Assembly: GCF_048773025.1 (NCBI RefSeq)
Contig: NC_133550.1
Location: forward strand, 3,522,176-3,586,175
Source: Camelus bactrianus
Taxonomy: Eukaryota; Chordata; Mammalia; Artiodactyla; Camelidae
DNA: 64,000 nucleotides
Direction of reading: 5' to 3'
The first letter of the stretch is position 1; the number at the start of each line of letters is the position of its first letter. This document shows positions 8,952 through 22,135 of this stretch, in pieces. The position numbers and the translations under genes are program-made. The notes under the pieces are model-generated. The model was not told the origin of the DNA. It worked only from the letters and a program-made list of their open reading frames with translations, and ran no database searches.

Positions 8952-11934
8952 CGGTTTGAAGTTCCTGCAGTTTTCACTGTAAAACCGATTTGGAACTTGT
9001 AACTCCTCATATATATGAATGGAGTGGAGTTTGCAACTGAAAAGAAACTTTGTGTTCCCAACAAGCTAGGTGAAGGACGGCTTTCATACACACTTATTTC
9101 TCAGAACTGAGCAAGTGAAGAGACGTTCGTTCACCTAGCACCAAGGGAACGGGTTGCAGGAGACACTTTTTCTCTGGTTTCTCAGTCTGTTTCCTAGTGC
9201 CGTTTTGAAGTTCCTGCAGTTTTCACTGTAAAACAGAGTTGGAGCCAGTACCTCCCCATATATATGTATGGAATGGAGTTTGCAACTGAAAAGAAACTTT
9301 GTGTTCCCAACAAGCTAGGTGGAGGACGGCTTTCACACACACTTATTTCTCAGAACTGAGCAAGAGGAGAGACGTTCGTTCATCTAGCACCAAGGCAACG
9401 GGTTGCAGGAGACACTTTTTCTCTGCTTTCTCAGTCTGTTTCCTAGTGCCGGTTTGAAGTTCCTACAGTTTTCACTGTAAAACCGAGGTGGAGCAAGTAC
9501 CTCCCCTTATATATATATGGAATGGAGTTTGCAACTGAAAAAAACTTTGTTTTCCCAACAAGCTAGGTGAAGGACGGCTTTCACACACACTTATCTCTCA
9601 GAACTGAGCAAGTGGAGAGACGTTCGTTCATCTTGCACGAATGAAACGGGTTGCAGGAGACACTTTTTCTCTGCTTTCTCAGTCTGTTTCCTAGAGCCGG
9701 TTTGAATTTCCTGCAGTTTTCACTGTAAAACAGAGTTGGAGCTAGTACCTCCCCATATATATGTATGGAATGGAGTTTGCAACTGAAAAGAAACTTGTGT
9801 TCCCAACAAGCCAGGTGAAGGACGGCTTTCACACACACTTATCTCTCAGAACTGAGCAAGTGGAGAGACGTTCGTTCATCTAGCACAAAGGGAACTGTTT
9901 GCAGGAGACAGTTTTTCTCTGCTTTCTCAGACTGTTTCCTAGTGCCGGTTTGAAGTTCCTGCAGTTTTCACTGTAAAACCGTGTTGGAACTAGTACCTAC
10001 CCATATATATGTATGGAGTGGAGTTTGCAACTGAAAAGAAACTTTGTGTTCCCAACAAGCTAGTTGAAGGACGGCTTTCACACACACTTATCTCTCAGAA
10101 CTGAGCAAGTGGAGAGACGTTCGTTCATCTAGCACCAAGGGAACGGGTTGCAGGAGACACTTTTTCTCTGCTTTCTCAGTCTGTTTCCTAGTGCCGGTAT
10201 GAAGTTCCTGCAGTTTTCACTGTAAAACCGAGTTGGAGCTAGTACCTCCCCATATATATGTAAGAAATGGAGTTTGCAACTGAAAAGAAACATTGTGTTC
10301 CCAACAAGCTAGGTGAAGGACGGCTTTCACACACACTTACCTCTCAGAACTGAGCAAGAGGAGAGACGTTCGTTCATCTAGCACCAAGGCAACGGGTTGC
10401 AGGAGATACTTTTTCTCTGGTTTCTCAGTCTGTTTCCTACTGCCGGTTTGAAGTTCCTGCAGTTTTCACTGTAAAACAGATTTGGAGCTAGTACCTCCCC
10501 ATATATATGTATGGAATGGAGTTTGCAACTGAAAAGAAACTTTGTGTTCCCAACAAGCTAGGTGAAGGACCGCTTTCACACACACTTATCTCTCAGAACT
10601 GAGCAAGTGGAGAGACGTTCGTTCATCTAGCACCAAGGGAACTGGTTGCAGGAGACACTTTTTCTCTGCTTTCTCAGTCTGTTTCCTAGTGCCGGTTTGA
10701 AGTTCCTACAGTTTTCACTGTAAAACCGAGGTGGAGCAAGTACCTCCCCTTATATATATATGGAATGGAGTTTGCAACTGAAAAAAACTTTGTTTTCCCA
10801 ACAAGCTAGGTGAAGGACGGCTTTCACACACACTTATCTCTCAGAACTGAGCAAGTGGAGAGACGTTCGTTCATCTTGCACGAATGAAACGGGTTGCAGG
10901 AGACACTTTTTCTCTGCTTTCTCAGTCTGTTTCCTAGAGCCGGTTTGAATTTCCTGCAGTTTTCACTGTAAAACAGAGTTGGAGCTAGTACCTCCCCATA
11001 TATATGTATGGAATGGAGTTTGCAACTGAAAAGAAACTTGTGTTCCCAACAAGCCAGGTGAAGGACGGCTTTCACACACACTTATCTCTCAGAACTGAGC
11101 AAGTGGAGAGACTTTCGTTCATCTAGCACCAAGGGAACTGGTTGCAGGAGACTGTTTTTCTCTGCTTTCTCAGTCTGTTTCCTAGTGCCGGTTTGAAGTT
11201 CCTGCAGTTTTCACTGTAAAACCGTGTTGGAACTAGTACCTACCCATATATATGTATGGAGTGGAGTTTGCAACTGAAAAGAAACTTTGTGTTCCCAACA
11301 AGCTAGGTGAAGGACGGCTTTCACACACACATATCTCTCAGAACTGAGCAATTGGAGAGACGTTCGTTCATCTAGCACCAAGGGAACGGGTTGCAGGAGA
11401 CACTTTTTCTCTGCTTTCTCAGTCTGTTTCCTAGTGCCGGTTTGAAGTTCCTGCAGTTTTCAGTGTAAAACCGAGTTGGAGCTAGTACCTCCCCATATAT
11501 ATGTATGGATTGGAGTTTGCAACTGAAAAGAGACTTGTGTTCCCAACAAGCCAGGTGAAGGACGGCTTTCAAACACACTTATCTCTCAGAACTTAGCAAG
11601 TGGAGAGACGTTCGTTCATCTAGCACCAAGGGAACGGGTTGCAGGAGACACTTTTTCTCTGCTTTCTCAGTCTGTTTCCTAGTGCCGGTTTGAAGTTCCT
11701 GCAGTTTACAGTGTAAAACCGAGTTGGAGCTAGTACCTCCCCATATATATGTATGGAATGGAGTTTGCAACTGAAAAGAAACTTTGTGTTCCCAACAAGC
11801 TAGTTGAAGGACGGCTTTCACACACACACATCTCTCAGAACTGAGCAAGTGGAGAGACGTTCGTTCATCTAGCACCAAGGGAACGGGTTGCAGGAGACAC
11901 TTTTTCTCTGCTTTCTCAGTCTGTTTCCTAGTGC
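8952..11934 (+). repeat. 13-monomer HOR, copy 4, ends after m12
   Basis: Monomers m1-m12 follow the same order and spacing as in copies 1 and 3. The expected m13 at 11935 is replaced by a different monomer type (n1, with CCTACAG and GTATGGAGTGG), so this is where the regular 13-mer array ends. The last monomer (m12, 11686-11934) carries the common TTTGCAACTG instead of the m12-specific TTTGCATCTG, as if locally converted near the break. Another private change is CTCAGACTG for CTCAGTCTG near 9930. Confidence 0.9.
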
Positions 11935-13427
11935 CGGTTTGAAGTTCCTACAGTTTTCACTGTAAAACCGTGTTGGAACTAGTACCTACCCATATATATG
12001 TATGGAGTGGAGTTTGCAACTGAAAAGAAACTTTGTGTTCTCAACAAGCTAGGTGAAGGATGGCTTCCACACACACTTATCTCTCAGAACTGAGCAAGTG
12101 GACAGACGTTCGTTCATCTAGCACCAAGGGAACGGGTTGCAGGAGACACTTTTTCTCTGCTTTCTCAGTCTGTTTCCTAGTGCCGGTTTGAAGTTCCGGC
12201 AGTTTTCGCTGTAAAATCGAGTTAGAGCTTGTACCTCCCCATATATATGTATGGAATGGAGTTTGCAACTGAAAAGAAACTTTGTGTTCCCAACAACCTA
12301 GATGAAGGACGGCTTTCACACACAATTATCTCTCAGAACTGAGCAAGTGGAGAGACGTTCGTTCATCTAGCACCAAGGGAACGGGTTGCAGGAGACACTT
12401 TTTCTCTGCTTTCTCAGTCTGTTTCCTAGTGCTGGTTTGAAGTTCCTGCAGTTTTCACTGTCAAACCGAGATTGAGCTAGTACCTCCCCTTATATATGTA
12501 TGGAATGGAGTTTGCAATTGAAAAGAAACTTGTGTTCCCAACAAGCCAGGTGAAGGACGGCTTTCACACACACTTATCTCTCAGAACTGAGCAAGTGGAG
12601 AGACGTTCGTTCATCTAGCACAAAGGGAAGTGTTTGCAGGAGACACTTTTTCTCTGCTTTCTCAGTCTGTTTCCTAGTGCCGGTTTGAAGTTCCTACAGT
12701 TTTCACTGTAAAACCGTGTTGGAACTAGTACCTACCCATATATATGTATGGAGTGGAGTTTGCAACTGAAAAGAAACTTTGTGTTCCCAACAAGCTAGTT
12801 GAAGGACGGCTTTCACACACACTTATCTCTCAGAACTGAGCAAATGGAGAGACGTTCGTTCATCTAGCACCAAGGGAACGGGTTACAGGAGACACTTTTT
12901 CTCTGCTTTCTCAGTCTGTTTCCTAGTGCCGGTTTGAAGTTCCTGCAGTTTTCACTGTAAAATCGATTTGGAACTTGTACCTCCCCATATATATGAATGA
13001 TTTGGAGTTTGCAACTGAAAAGAAACTTTGTGTTCCCAACAAGCTAGGTGAAGGACGGCTTTCACACACACTTATCTCTCAGAACTGAGCAAGAGGAGAG
13101 ACGTTCGTTCATCTAGCACCAAGGCAACGGGTTGCAGGGGATACTTTTTCTCTGGTTTCTCAGTCTGTTTCCTACTGCCGGTTTGAAGTTCCTGCAGTTT
13201 TCACTGTAAAACCGATTTGGAGCTAGTACTTCCTCATATATATTTAAGGAATGGAGTTTGCAACTGAAAAGAAACTTTGTGTTCCCAACAAGCTAGATGA
13301 AGGACCGCTTTCACACACACTTATCTCTCAGAACTGAGCAAGTGGAGAGACTTTCGTTCATCTAGCACCAAGGGAACTGGTTGCAGGAGACTGTTTTTCT
13401 CTGCTTTCTCAGTCTGTTTCCTAGTGC
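11935..13427 (+). repeat. Divergent monomer block n1-n6
   Basis: Six monomers starting at 11935, 12184, 12433, 12681, 12930 and 13179 do not belong to the 13-mer. n1 has GTGTTCTCAAC, GGATGGCTTCC and GTGGACAG. n2 has CCGGCAG, TTTTCGCTG and CAACCTAGATG. n3 begins TGGTTTGAAG with GTCAAACCGAGATTGAGC and is 248 bp. n4 has CCTACAG, GCAAATGG and GGTTACAGG. n5 has AAATCGATTTGG, GAATGATTTGG and GGGGATAC. n6 has TATATATTTAAGGAATGG and GATGAAGGACCGC. The whole block recurs at 22136-23628 with an offset of 10,201 bp and few differences. Confidence 0.9.
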
Positions 13428-16163
13428 CGGTTTGAAGTTCCTGCAGTTTTCACTGTAAAACCGTGTTGGAACTAGTACCTACCCATATATATGTATGGAG
13501 TGGAGTTTGCAACTGAAAAGAAACTTTGTGTTCCCAACAAGCTAGGTGAAGGACGGCTTTCACACACACATATCTCTCAGAACTGAGCAATTGGAGAGAC
13601 GTTCGTTCATCTAGCACCAAGGGAACGGGTTGCAGGAGACACTTTTTCTCTGCTTTCTCAGTCTGTTTCCTAGTGCCGGTTTGAAGTTCCTGCAGTTTTC
13701 AGTGTAAAACCGAGTTGGAGCTAGTACCTCCCCATATATATGTATGGATTGGAGTTTGCAACTGAAAAGAGACTTGTGTTCCCAACAAGCCAGGTGAAGG
13801 ACGGCTTTCAAACACACTTATCTCTCAGAACTTAGCAAGTGGAGAGACGTTCGTTCATCTAGCACCAAGGGAACGGGTTGCAGGAGACACTTTTTCTCTG
13901 CTTTCTCAGTCTGTTTCCTAGTGCCGGTTTGAAGTTCCTGCAGTTTACAGTGTAAAACCGAGTTGGAGCTAGTACCTCCCCATATATATGTATGGAATGG
14001 AGTTTGCATCTGAAAAGAAACTTTGTGTTCCCAACAAGCTAGTTGAAGGACGGCTTTCACACACACACATCTCTCAGAACTGAGCAAGTGGAGAGACGTT
14101 CGTTCATCTAGCACCAAGGGAACGGGTTGCAGGAGACACTTTTTCTCTGCTTTCTCAGTCTGTTTCCTAGTGCCGGTTTGAAGTTCCTGCAGTTTTCACT
14201 GTAATACCGAGTTGGAGCTAGTACCTCCCCATATATATGATTGATTTGGAGTTTGCAACTGAAAAGAAACTTTGTGTTCCCAACAAGCTAGGTGAAGGAC
14301 GGCTTTCACACACAGTTATCTCTCAGAACTGAGCAAGTGGAGAGACATTCGTTTATCTAGCACCAAGGGAACGGGTTGCAGGAGACAATTTTTCTCTGTT
14401 TTCTCAGTCTGTTTCCTAGTGCCGGTTTGAAGTTCCTGCAGTTTTCACTGTAAAACCGATTTGGAACTTGTAACTCCTCATATATATGAATGGAGTGGAG
14501 TTTGCAACTGAAAAGAAACTTTGTGTTCCCAACAAGCTAGGTGAAGGACGGCTTTCATACACACTTATTTCTCAGAACTGAGCAAGTGAAGAGACGTTCG
14601 TTCACCTAGCACCAAGGGAACGGGTTGCAGGAGACACTTTTTCTCTGGTTTCTCAGTCTGTTTCCTAGTGCCGTTTTGAAGTTCCTGCAGTTTTCACTGT
14701 AAAACAGAGTTGGAGCCAGTACCTCCCCATATATATGTATGGAATGGAGTTTGCAACTGAAAAGAAACTTTGTGTTCCCAACAAGCTAGGTGGAGGACGG
14801 CTTTCACACACACTTATTTCTCAGAACTGAGCAAGAGGAGAGACGTTCGTTCATCTAGCACCAAGGCAACGGGTTGCAGGAGACACTTTTTCTCTGCTTT
14901 CTCAGTCTGTTTCCTAGTGCCGGTTTGAAGTTCCTACAGTTTTCACTGTAAAACCGAGGTGGAGCAAGTACCTCCCCTTATATATATATGGAATGGAGTT
15001 TGCAACTGAAAAAAACTTTGTTTTCCCAACAAGCTAGGTGAAGGACGGCTTTCACACACACTTATCTCTCAGAACTGAGCAAGTGGAGAGACGTTCGTTC
15101 ATCTTGCACGAATGAAACGGGTTGCAGGAGACACTTTTTCTCTGCTTTCTCAGTCTGTTTCCTAGAGCCGGTTTGAATTTCCTGCAGTTTTCACTGTAAA
15201 ACAGAGTTGGAGCTAGTACCTCCCCATATATATGTATGGAATGGAGTTTGCAACTGAAAAGAAACTTGTGTTCCCAACAAGCCAGGTGAAGGACGGCTTT
15301 CACACACACTTATCTCTCAGAACTGAGCAAGTGGAGAGACGTTCGTTCATCTAGCACAAAGGGAACTGTTTGCAGGAGACAGTTTTTCTCTGCTTTCTCA
15401 GTCTGTTTCCTAGTGCCGGTTTGAAGTTCCTGCAGTTTTCACTGTAAAACCGTGTTGGAACTAGTACCTACCCATATATATGTATGGAGTGGAGTTTGCA
15501 ACTGAAAAGAAACTTTGTGTTCCCAACAAGCTAGTTGAAGGACGGCTTTCACACACACTTATCTCTCAGAACTGAGCAAGTGGAGAGACGTTCGTTCATC
15601 TAGCACCAAGGGAACGGGTTGCAGGAGACACTTTTTCTCTGCTTTCTCAGTCTGTTTCCTAGTGCCGGTATGAAGTTCCTGCAGTTTTCACTGTAAAACC
15701 GAGTTGGAGCTAGTACCTCCCCATATATATGTAAGAAATGGAGTTTGCAACTGAAAAGAAACATTGTGTTCCCAACAAGCTAGGTGAAGGACGGCTTTCA
15801 CACACACTTACCTCTCAGAACTGAGCAAGAGGAGAGACGTTCGTTCATCTAGCACCAAGGCAACGGGTTGCAGGAGATACTTTTTCTCTGGTTTCTCAGT
15901 CTGTTTCCTACTGCCGGTTTGAAGTTCCTGCAGTTTTCACTGTAAAACAGATTTGGAGCTAGTACCTCCCCATATATATGTATGGAATGGAGTTTGCAAC
16001 TGAAAAGAAACTTTGTGTTCCCAACAAGCTAGGTGAAGGACCGCTTTCACACACACTTATCTCTCAGAACTGAGCAAGTGGAGAGACGTTCGTTCATCTA
16101 GCACCAAGGGAACTGGTTGCAGGAGACTGTTTTTCTCTGCTTTCTCAGTCTGTTTCCTAGTGC
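13428..16163 (+). repeat. Return of 13-mer monomers m10-m13 and m1-m7
   Basis: Starts are 13428 (m10), 13677 (m11), 13925 (m12), 14174 (m13), 14423 (m1), 14672 (m2), 14921 (m3), 15169 (m4), 15417 (m5), 15666 (m6) and 15915 (m7). The order continues the circular 13-mer order of zone 1 without a break. The last monomer is a hybrid: its left half is m7 (CAGATTTGG, GGACCGC) and its right end is m9-like (GACTGTTTTT). It is followed by an m10-type monomer, so m8 and most of m9 are missing at this junction. Confidence 0.9.
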
Positions 16164-18652
16164 CGGTATGAAGTTCCTGCAGTTTTCACTGTAAAACCGT
16201 GTTGGAACTAGTACCTACCCATATATATGTATGGAGTGGAGTTTGCAACTGAAAAGAAACTTTGTGTTCCCAACAAGCTAGGTGAAGGACGGCTTTCACA
16301 CACACATATCTCTCAGAACTGAGCAATTGGAGAGACGTTCGTTCATCTAGCACCAAGGGAACGGGTTGCAGGAGACACTTTTTCTCTGCTTTCTCAGTCT
16401 GTTTCCTAGTGCCGGTTTGAAGTTCCTGCAGTTTTCACTGTAAAACCGAGTTGGAGCTAGTACTTACCCATATATATGTAAGGAATGGAGTTTGCAACTG
16501 AAAAGAATCTTTGTGTTCCCAACAAGCTAGGTGAAGGACGGCTTTCACACACACTTATCTCTCAGAACTGAGCAAGTGGAGAGACGTTCGTTCATCTAGC
16601 ACCAAGGGAACGGGTTGCAGGAGACACTTTTTCTCTGCTTTCTCAGTCTGTTTCCTAGTGCCGGTTTGAAGTTCCTGCAGTTTTCACGGTAAAACCGATT
16701 TGGAACTTGTACCTCCCCATATATATGAATGATTTGGAGTTTGCAACTGAAAAGAAACTTTGTGTTCCCAACAAGCTAGGTGAAGGACGGCTTTCACACA
16801 CACTTATCTCTCAGAACTGAGCAAGAGGAGAGACGTTCGTTCATCTAGCACCAAGGCAACGGGTTGCAGGGGATACTTTTTCTCTGGTTTCTCAGTCTGT
16901 TTCCTACTGCCGGTTTGAAGTTCCTGCAGTTTTCACTGTAAAACCGATTTGGAGCTAGTATCTCCCCATATATATTTAAGGAATGGAGTTTGCAACTGAA
17001 AAGAAACTTTGTGTTCCCAACAAGCTAGATGAAGGACCGCTTTCACACACACTTATCTCTCAGAACTGAGCAAGTGGAGAGACTTTCGTTCATCTACCAC
17101 CAAGGGAACTGGTTGCAGGAGACTGTTTTTCTCTGCTTTCTCAGTCTGTTTCCTAGTGCCGGTTTGAAGTTCCTGCAGTTTTCACTGTAAAACCGTGTTG
17201 GAACTAGTACCTACCCATATATATGTATGGAATGGAGTTTGCAACTGAAAAGAAACTTTGTGTTCCCAACAAGCTAGGTGAAGGACGGCTTTCACACACA
17301 CTTATCTCTCAGAACTGAGCAAGTGGAGAGACGTTCGTTCATCTAGCACCAAGGGAACGGGTTGCAGGAGACACTTTTTCTCTACTTTCTCAGTCTGTGT
17401 CCTAGTGCCGGTTTGAAGTTCCTGCAGTTTTCAGTGTAAAACCGAGTTGGAGCTAGTACCTCCCCATATATATGTATGGAATGGAGTTTGCAACTGAAAA
17501 GAAACTTTGTGTTCCCAACAAGCTAGGTGAAGGACGGCTTTCTTACACACTTATCTCTCAGAACTGAGCAAGTGGAGAGACGTTCGTTCATCTTGCACGA
17601 ATGAAACGGGTTGCAGGAGACACTTTTTCTCTGCTTTCTCAGTCTGTTTCCTAGTGCCGGTTTGAATTTCCTGCAGTTTTCACTGTAAAACAGAGTTGGA
17701 GCTAGTACCTCCCCATATATATGTATGGAATGGGGTTTGCAACTGAAAAGAAACTTGTGTTCCCAACAAGCCAGGTGAAGGACGGCTTTCACACACACTT
17801 ATCTCTCAGAACTGAGCAAGTGGAGAGACGTTCGTTCATCTAGCACAAAGGGAACTGTTTGCAGGAGACAGTTTTTCTCTGCTTTCTCAGTCTGTTTCCT
17901 AGTGCCGGTTTGAAGTTCCTGCAGTTTTCACTGTAAAACCGTGTTGGAACTAGTACCTACCCATATATATGTATGGAGTGGAGTTTGCAACTGAAAAGAA
18001 ACTTTGTGTTCCCAACAAGCTAGTTGAAGGACGGCTTTCACACACACTTATCTCTCAGAACTGAGCAAGTGGAGAGACGTTCGTTCATCTAGCACCAAGG
18101 GAACGGGTTGCAGGAGACACTTTTTCTCTGCTTTCTCAGTCTGTTTCCTAGTGCCGGTATGAAGTTCCTGCAGTTTTCACTGTAAAACCGAGTTGGAGCT
18201 AGTACCTCCCCATATATATGTAAGAAATGGAGTTTGCAACTGAAAAGAAACATTGTGTTCCCAACAAGCTAGGTGAAGGACGGCTTTCACACACACTTAT
18301 CTCTCAGAACTGAGCAAGAGGAGAGACGTTCGTTCATCTAGCACCAAGGCAACGGGTTGCAGGAGATACTTTTTCTCTGGTTTCTCAGTCTGTTTCCTAC
18401 TGCCGGTTTGAAGTTCCTGCAGTTTTCACTGTAAAACAGATTTGGAGCTAGTACCTCCCCATATATATGTATGGAATGGAGTTTGCAACTGAAAAGAAAC
18501 TTTGTGTTCCCAACAAGCTAGGTGAAGGACCGCTTTCACACACACTTATCTCTCAGAACTGACCAAGTGGAGAGACGTTCGTTCATCTAGCACCAAGGGA
18601 ACTGGTTGCAGGAGACTGTTTTTCTCTGCTTTCTCAGTCTGTTTCCTAGTGC
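16164..18652 (+). repeat. 10-monomer HOR, short form
   Basis: Starts are 16164, 16413, 16662, 16911, 17160, 17409, 17658, 17906, 18155 and 18404. Types in order are m10, p1 (TACTTACC, GTAAGGAATGG, AAGAATC), p2 (TTTTCACGG, GAATGATTTGG), n6, a q1 hybrid, q2 (TTTTCAGTG, TTTCTTACAC), m4, m5, m6 and m7. The unit restarts at 18653, 2,489 bp later. The 17160 monomer has the left half of the monomer type seen at 26863 and the right half of the type at 27112 (CTCTACTTTC, CTGTGTCC), so one monomer is missing relative to the 11-mer at 25867-28604. The 16164 monomer carries GGTATGAAG, otherwise typical of m6. Confidence 0.87.
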
Positions 18653-20394
18653 CGTTTTGAAGTTCCTGCAGTTTTCACTGTAAAACCGTGTTGGAACTAG
18701 TACCTACCCATATATATGTATGGAGTGGAGTTTGCAACTGAAAAGAAACTTTGTGTTCCCAACAAGCTAGGTGAAGGACGGCTTTCACACACACATATCT
18801 CTCAGAACTGAGCAATTGGAGAGACGTTCGTTCATCTAGCCCCAAGGGAACGGGTTGCAGGAGACACTTTTTCTCTGCTTTCTCAGTCTGTTTCCTAGTG
18901 CCGGTTTGAAGTTCCTGCAGTTTTCACTGTAAAACCGAGTTGGAGCTAGTACTTACCCATATATATGTAAGGAATGGAGTTTGCAACTGAAAAGAATCTT
19001 TGTGTTCCCAACAAGCTAGGTGAAGGACGGCTTTCACACACACTTATCTCTCAGAACTGAGCAAGTGGAGAGACGTTCGTTCATCTAGCACCAAGGGAAC
19101 GGGTTGCAGGAGACACTTTTTCTCTGCTTTCTCAGTCTGTTTCCTAGTGCCGGTTTGAAGTTCCTGCAGTTTTCACGGTAAAACCGATTTGGAACTTGTA
19201 CCTCCCCATATATATGAATGATTTGGAGTTTGCAACTGAAAAGAAACTTTGTGTTCCCAACAAGCTAGGTGAAGGACGGCTTTCACACACACTTATCTCT
19301 CAGAACTGAGCAAGAGGAGAGACATTCGTTCATCTAGCACCAAGGCAACGGGTTGCAGGGGATACTTTTTCTCTGGTTTCTCAGTCTGTTTCCTACTGCC
19401 GGTTTGAAGTTCCTGCAGTTTTCACTGTAAAACCGATTTGGAGCTAGTACCTCCCCATATATATTTAAGGAATGGAGTTTGCAACTGAAAAGAAACTTTG
19501 TGTTCCCAACAAGCTAGATGAAGGACCGCTTTCACACACACTTATCTCTCAGAACTGAGCAAGTGGAGAGACTTTCGTTCATCTAGCACCAAGGGAACTG
19601 GTTGCAGGGGACTGTTTTTCTCTGCTTTCTCAGTCTGTTTCCTAGTGCCGGTTTGAAGTTCCTGCAGTTTTCACTGTAAAACCGTGTTGGAACTAGTACC
19701 TACCCATATATATGTATGGAATGGAGTTTGCAACTGAAAAGAAACTTTGTGTTCCCAACAACCTAGATGAAGGACGGCTTTCACACACAATTATCTCTCA
19801 GAACTGAGCAAGTGAAGAGACGTTCGTTCATCTAGCACCAAGGGAACGGATTGCAGGAGACACTTTTTCTCTCCTTTCTCAGTCTGTTTCCTACTGCTGG
19901 TTTGAAGTTCCTGCAGTTTTCACTGTCAAACCGAGATTGAGCTAGTACCTCCCCATATATATGTATGGAATGGAGTTTGCAACTGAAAAGAAACTTTGTG
20001 TTCCCAACAAGCTAGGTGAAGGACGGCTTTCACACACACTTATCTCTCAGAACTGAGCAAGTGGAGAGACGTTCGTTCATCTAGCACCAAGGGAACGGGT
20101 TGCAGGAGACACTTTTTCTCTACTTTCTCAGTCTGTGTCCTAGTGCCGGTTTGAAGTTCCTGCAGTTTTCAGTGTAAAACCGAGTTGGAGCTAGTACCTC
20201 CCCATATATATGTATGGAATGGAGTTTGCAACTGAAAAGAAACTTGTGTTCCCAACAAGCCAGGTGAAGGACGGCTTTCACACACACTTATCTCTCAGAA
20301 CTGAGCAAGTGGAGAGACGTTCGTTCATCTAGCACAAAGGGAAGTGTTTGCAGGAGACACTTTTTCTCTGCTTTCTCAGTCTGTTTCCTAGTGC
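18653..20394 (+). repeat. Second partial copy of the 10/11-monomer HOR
   Basis: Starts are 18653, 18902, 19151, 19400, 19649, 19898 and 20147. Types are m10, p1, p2, n6, q1' (CAACCTAGATG, CACACAATTATC, GGATTGC), q1'' (begins TGGTTTGAAG, GATTGAGC), and a q2 monomer whose right half is n3-like (AAACTTGTG, GGAAGTGTTTGC). The order follows the 11-mer at 25867 up to q2, then leaves it. The q1'-q1'' pair occurs three times in the window, at 19649, 26863 and 34825. Confidence 0.85.
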
Positions 20395-21141
20395 CGGTTT
20401 GAAGTTCCTACAGTTTTCACTGTAAAACCGTGTTGGAACTAGTACCTACCCATATATATGTATGGAGTGGAGTTTGCAACTGAAAAGAAACTTTGTGTTC
20501 CCAACAAGCTAGGTGAAGGACGGCTTTCACACACACTTATCTCTCAGAACTGAGCAAATGGAGAGACGTTCGTTCATCTAGCACCAAGGGAACGGGTTGC
20601 AGGAGACACTTTTTCTCTGCTTTCTCAGTCTGTTTCCTAGTGCCGGTTTGAAGTTCCTGCAGTTTTCACTGTAAAATCGATTTGGAACTTGTACCTCCCC
20701 ATATATATGAATGATTTGGAGTTTGCAACAGAAAATAAACTTTGTGTTCCCAACAAGCTAGGTGAAGGACGGCTTTCACACACACTTATCTCTCAGAACT
20801 GAGCAAGTGGAGAGACGTTCGTTCATCTAGCACCAAGGGAACGGGTTGCAGGAGACACTTTTTCTCTGCTTTCTCAGTCTGTTTCCTAGTGCCGGTTTGA
20901 AGTTCCTGCAGTTTTCACTGTAAAACCGAGTTGGAGCTAGTACCTCCCCATATATATGTAAGAAATGGAGTTTGCAACTGGAAAGAAACTTTGTGTTCCC
21001 AACAAGCTAGGTGAAGGACGGCTTTCACACACACTTATCTCTCAGAACTGAGCAAGTGGAGAGACGTTCGTTCATCTAGCACCAAGGGAAGTGTTTGCAG
21101 GAGACACTTTTTCTCTGCTTTCTCAGTCTGTTTCCTAGTGC
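20395..21141 (+). repeat. Three-monomer block shared with the 36-39 kb region
   Basis: Starts are 20395, 20644 and 20893. The first is n4-like (CCTACAG, GCAAATGG). The second is n5-like with the private string CAACAGAAAATAAAC. The third has GTAAGAAATGG with CTGGAAAGAAAC and ends GGAAGTGTTTGC. The same trio, with the same private marks, occurs at 36068-36813 and 38305-39050, about 15.7 and 17.9 kb away. This shows that zones 2 and 3 share ancestry beyond the monomer level. Confidence 0.85.
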
Positions 21142-22135
21142 CGGTTTGAAGTTCCTACAGTTTTCACTGCAAAACCGTGTTGGAACTAGTACCTACCCAT
21201 ATATATGTATGGAGTGGAGTTTGCAACTGAAAAGAAACTTTGTGTTCCCAACAAGCTAGGTGAAGGACGGCTTTCACACACACTTATCTCTCAGAACTGA
21301 GCAATTGGAGAGACGTTCGTTCATCTAGCACCAAGGGAACGGGTTGCAGGAGACACTTTTTCTGTGCTTTCTCAGTCTGTTTCCTAGTGCCGGTTTGAAG
21401 TTCCTGCAGTTTTCACTGTAAAACCGAGTTGGAGCTAGTACCTCCCCATATATATGTATGGATTGGAGTTTGCAACTGAAAAGAAACTTGTGTTACCAAC
21501 AAGCCAGGTGAAGGACGGCTTTCAAACACACTTATCTCTCAGAACTTAGCAAGTGGAGAGACGTTCGTTCATCTAGCACCAAGGGAACGGGTTGCAGGAG
21601 AAACTTTTTCTCTGCTTTCTCAGTCTGTTTCCTAGTGCCGGTTTGAAGTTCCTACAGTTTTCACTGTAAAACCGTGTTGGAACTAGTACCTACCCATATA
21701 TATGTATGGAGTGGAGTTTGCAACTGAAAAGAAACTTTGTGTTCCCAACAAGCTAGGTGAAGGACGGCTTTCACACACACTTATCTCTCAGAACTGAGCA
21801 ATTGGAGAGACGTTCGTTCATCTAGCACCAAGGGAACGGGTTGCAGGAGACACTTTTTCTGTGCTTTCTCAGTCGGTTTCCTAGTGCCGGTTTGAAGTTC
21901 CTGCAGTTTTCACTGTAAAACCGAGTTGGAGCTAGTACCTCCCCATATATATGTATGGATTGGAGTTTGCAACTGAAAAGAAACTTGTGTTACCAACAAG
22001 CCAGGTGAAGGACGGCTTTCAAACACACTTATCTCTCAGAACTTAGCAAGTGGAGAGACGTTCGTTCATCTAGCACCAAGGGAACGGGTTGCAGGAGACA
22101 CTTTTTCTCTGCTTTCTCAGTCTGTTTCCTAGTGC
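21142..22135 (+). repeat. Tandem duplication of a two-monomer unit (497 bp)
   Basis: The pair 21142-21638 (249 + 248 bp) is followed directly by 21639-22135 with the same two types. The first member has CCTACAG, GTATGGAGTGG and TTTCTGTGC. The second has GTATGGATTGG, TGTTACCAAC, TTTCAAACAC and AACTTAGC. The copies differ at a few bases, for example CACTGCAAAACC against CACTGTAAAACC, AGTCTG against AGTCGG, and GAGAAACTT against GAGACACTT. This is the shortest multi-monomer duplication I found. Confidence 0.86.
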
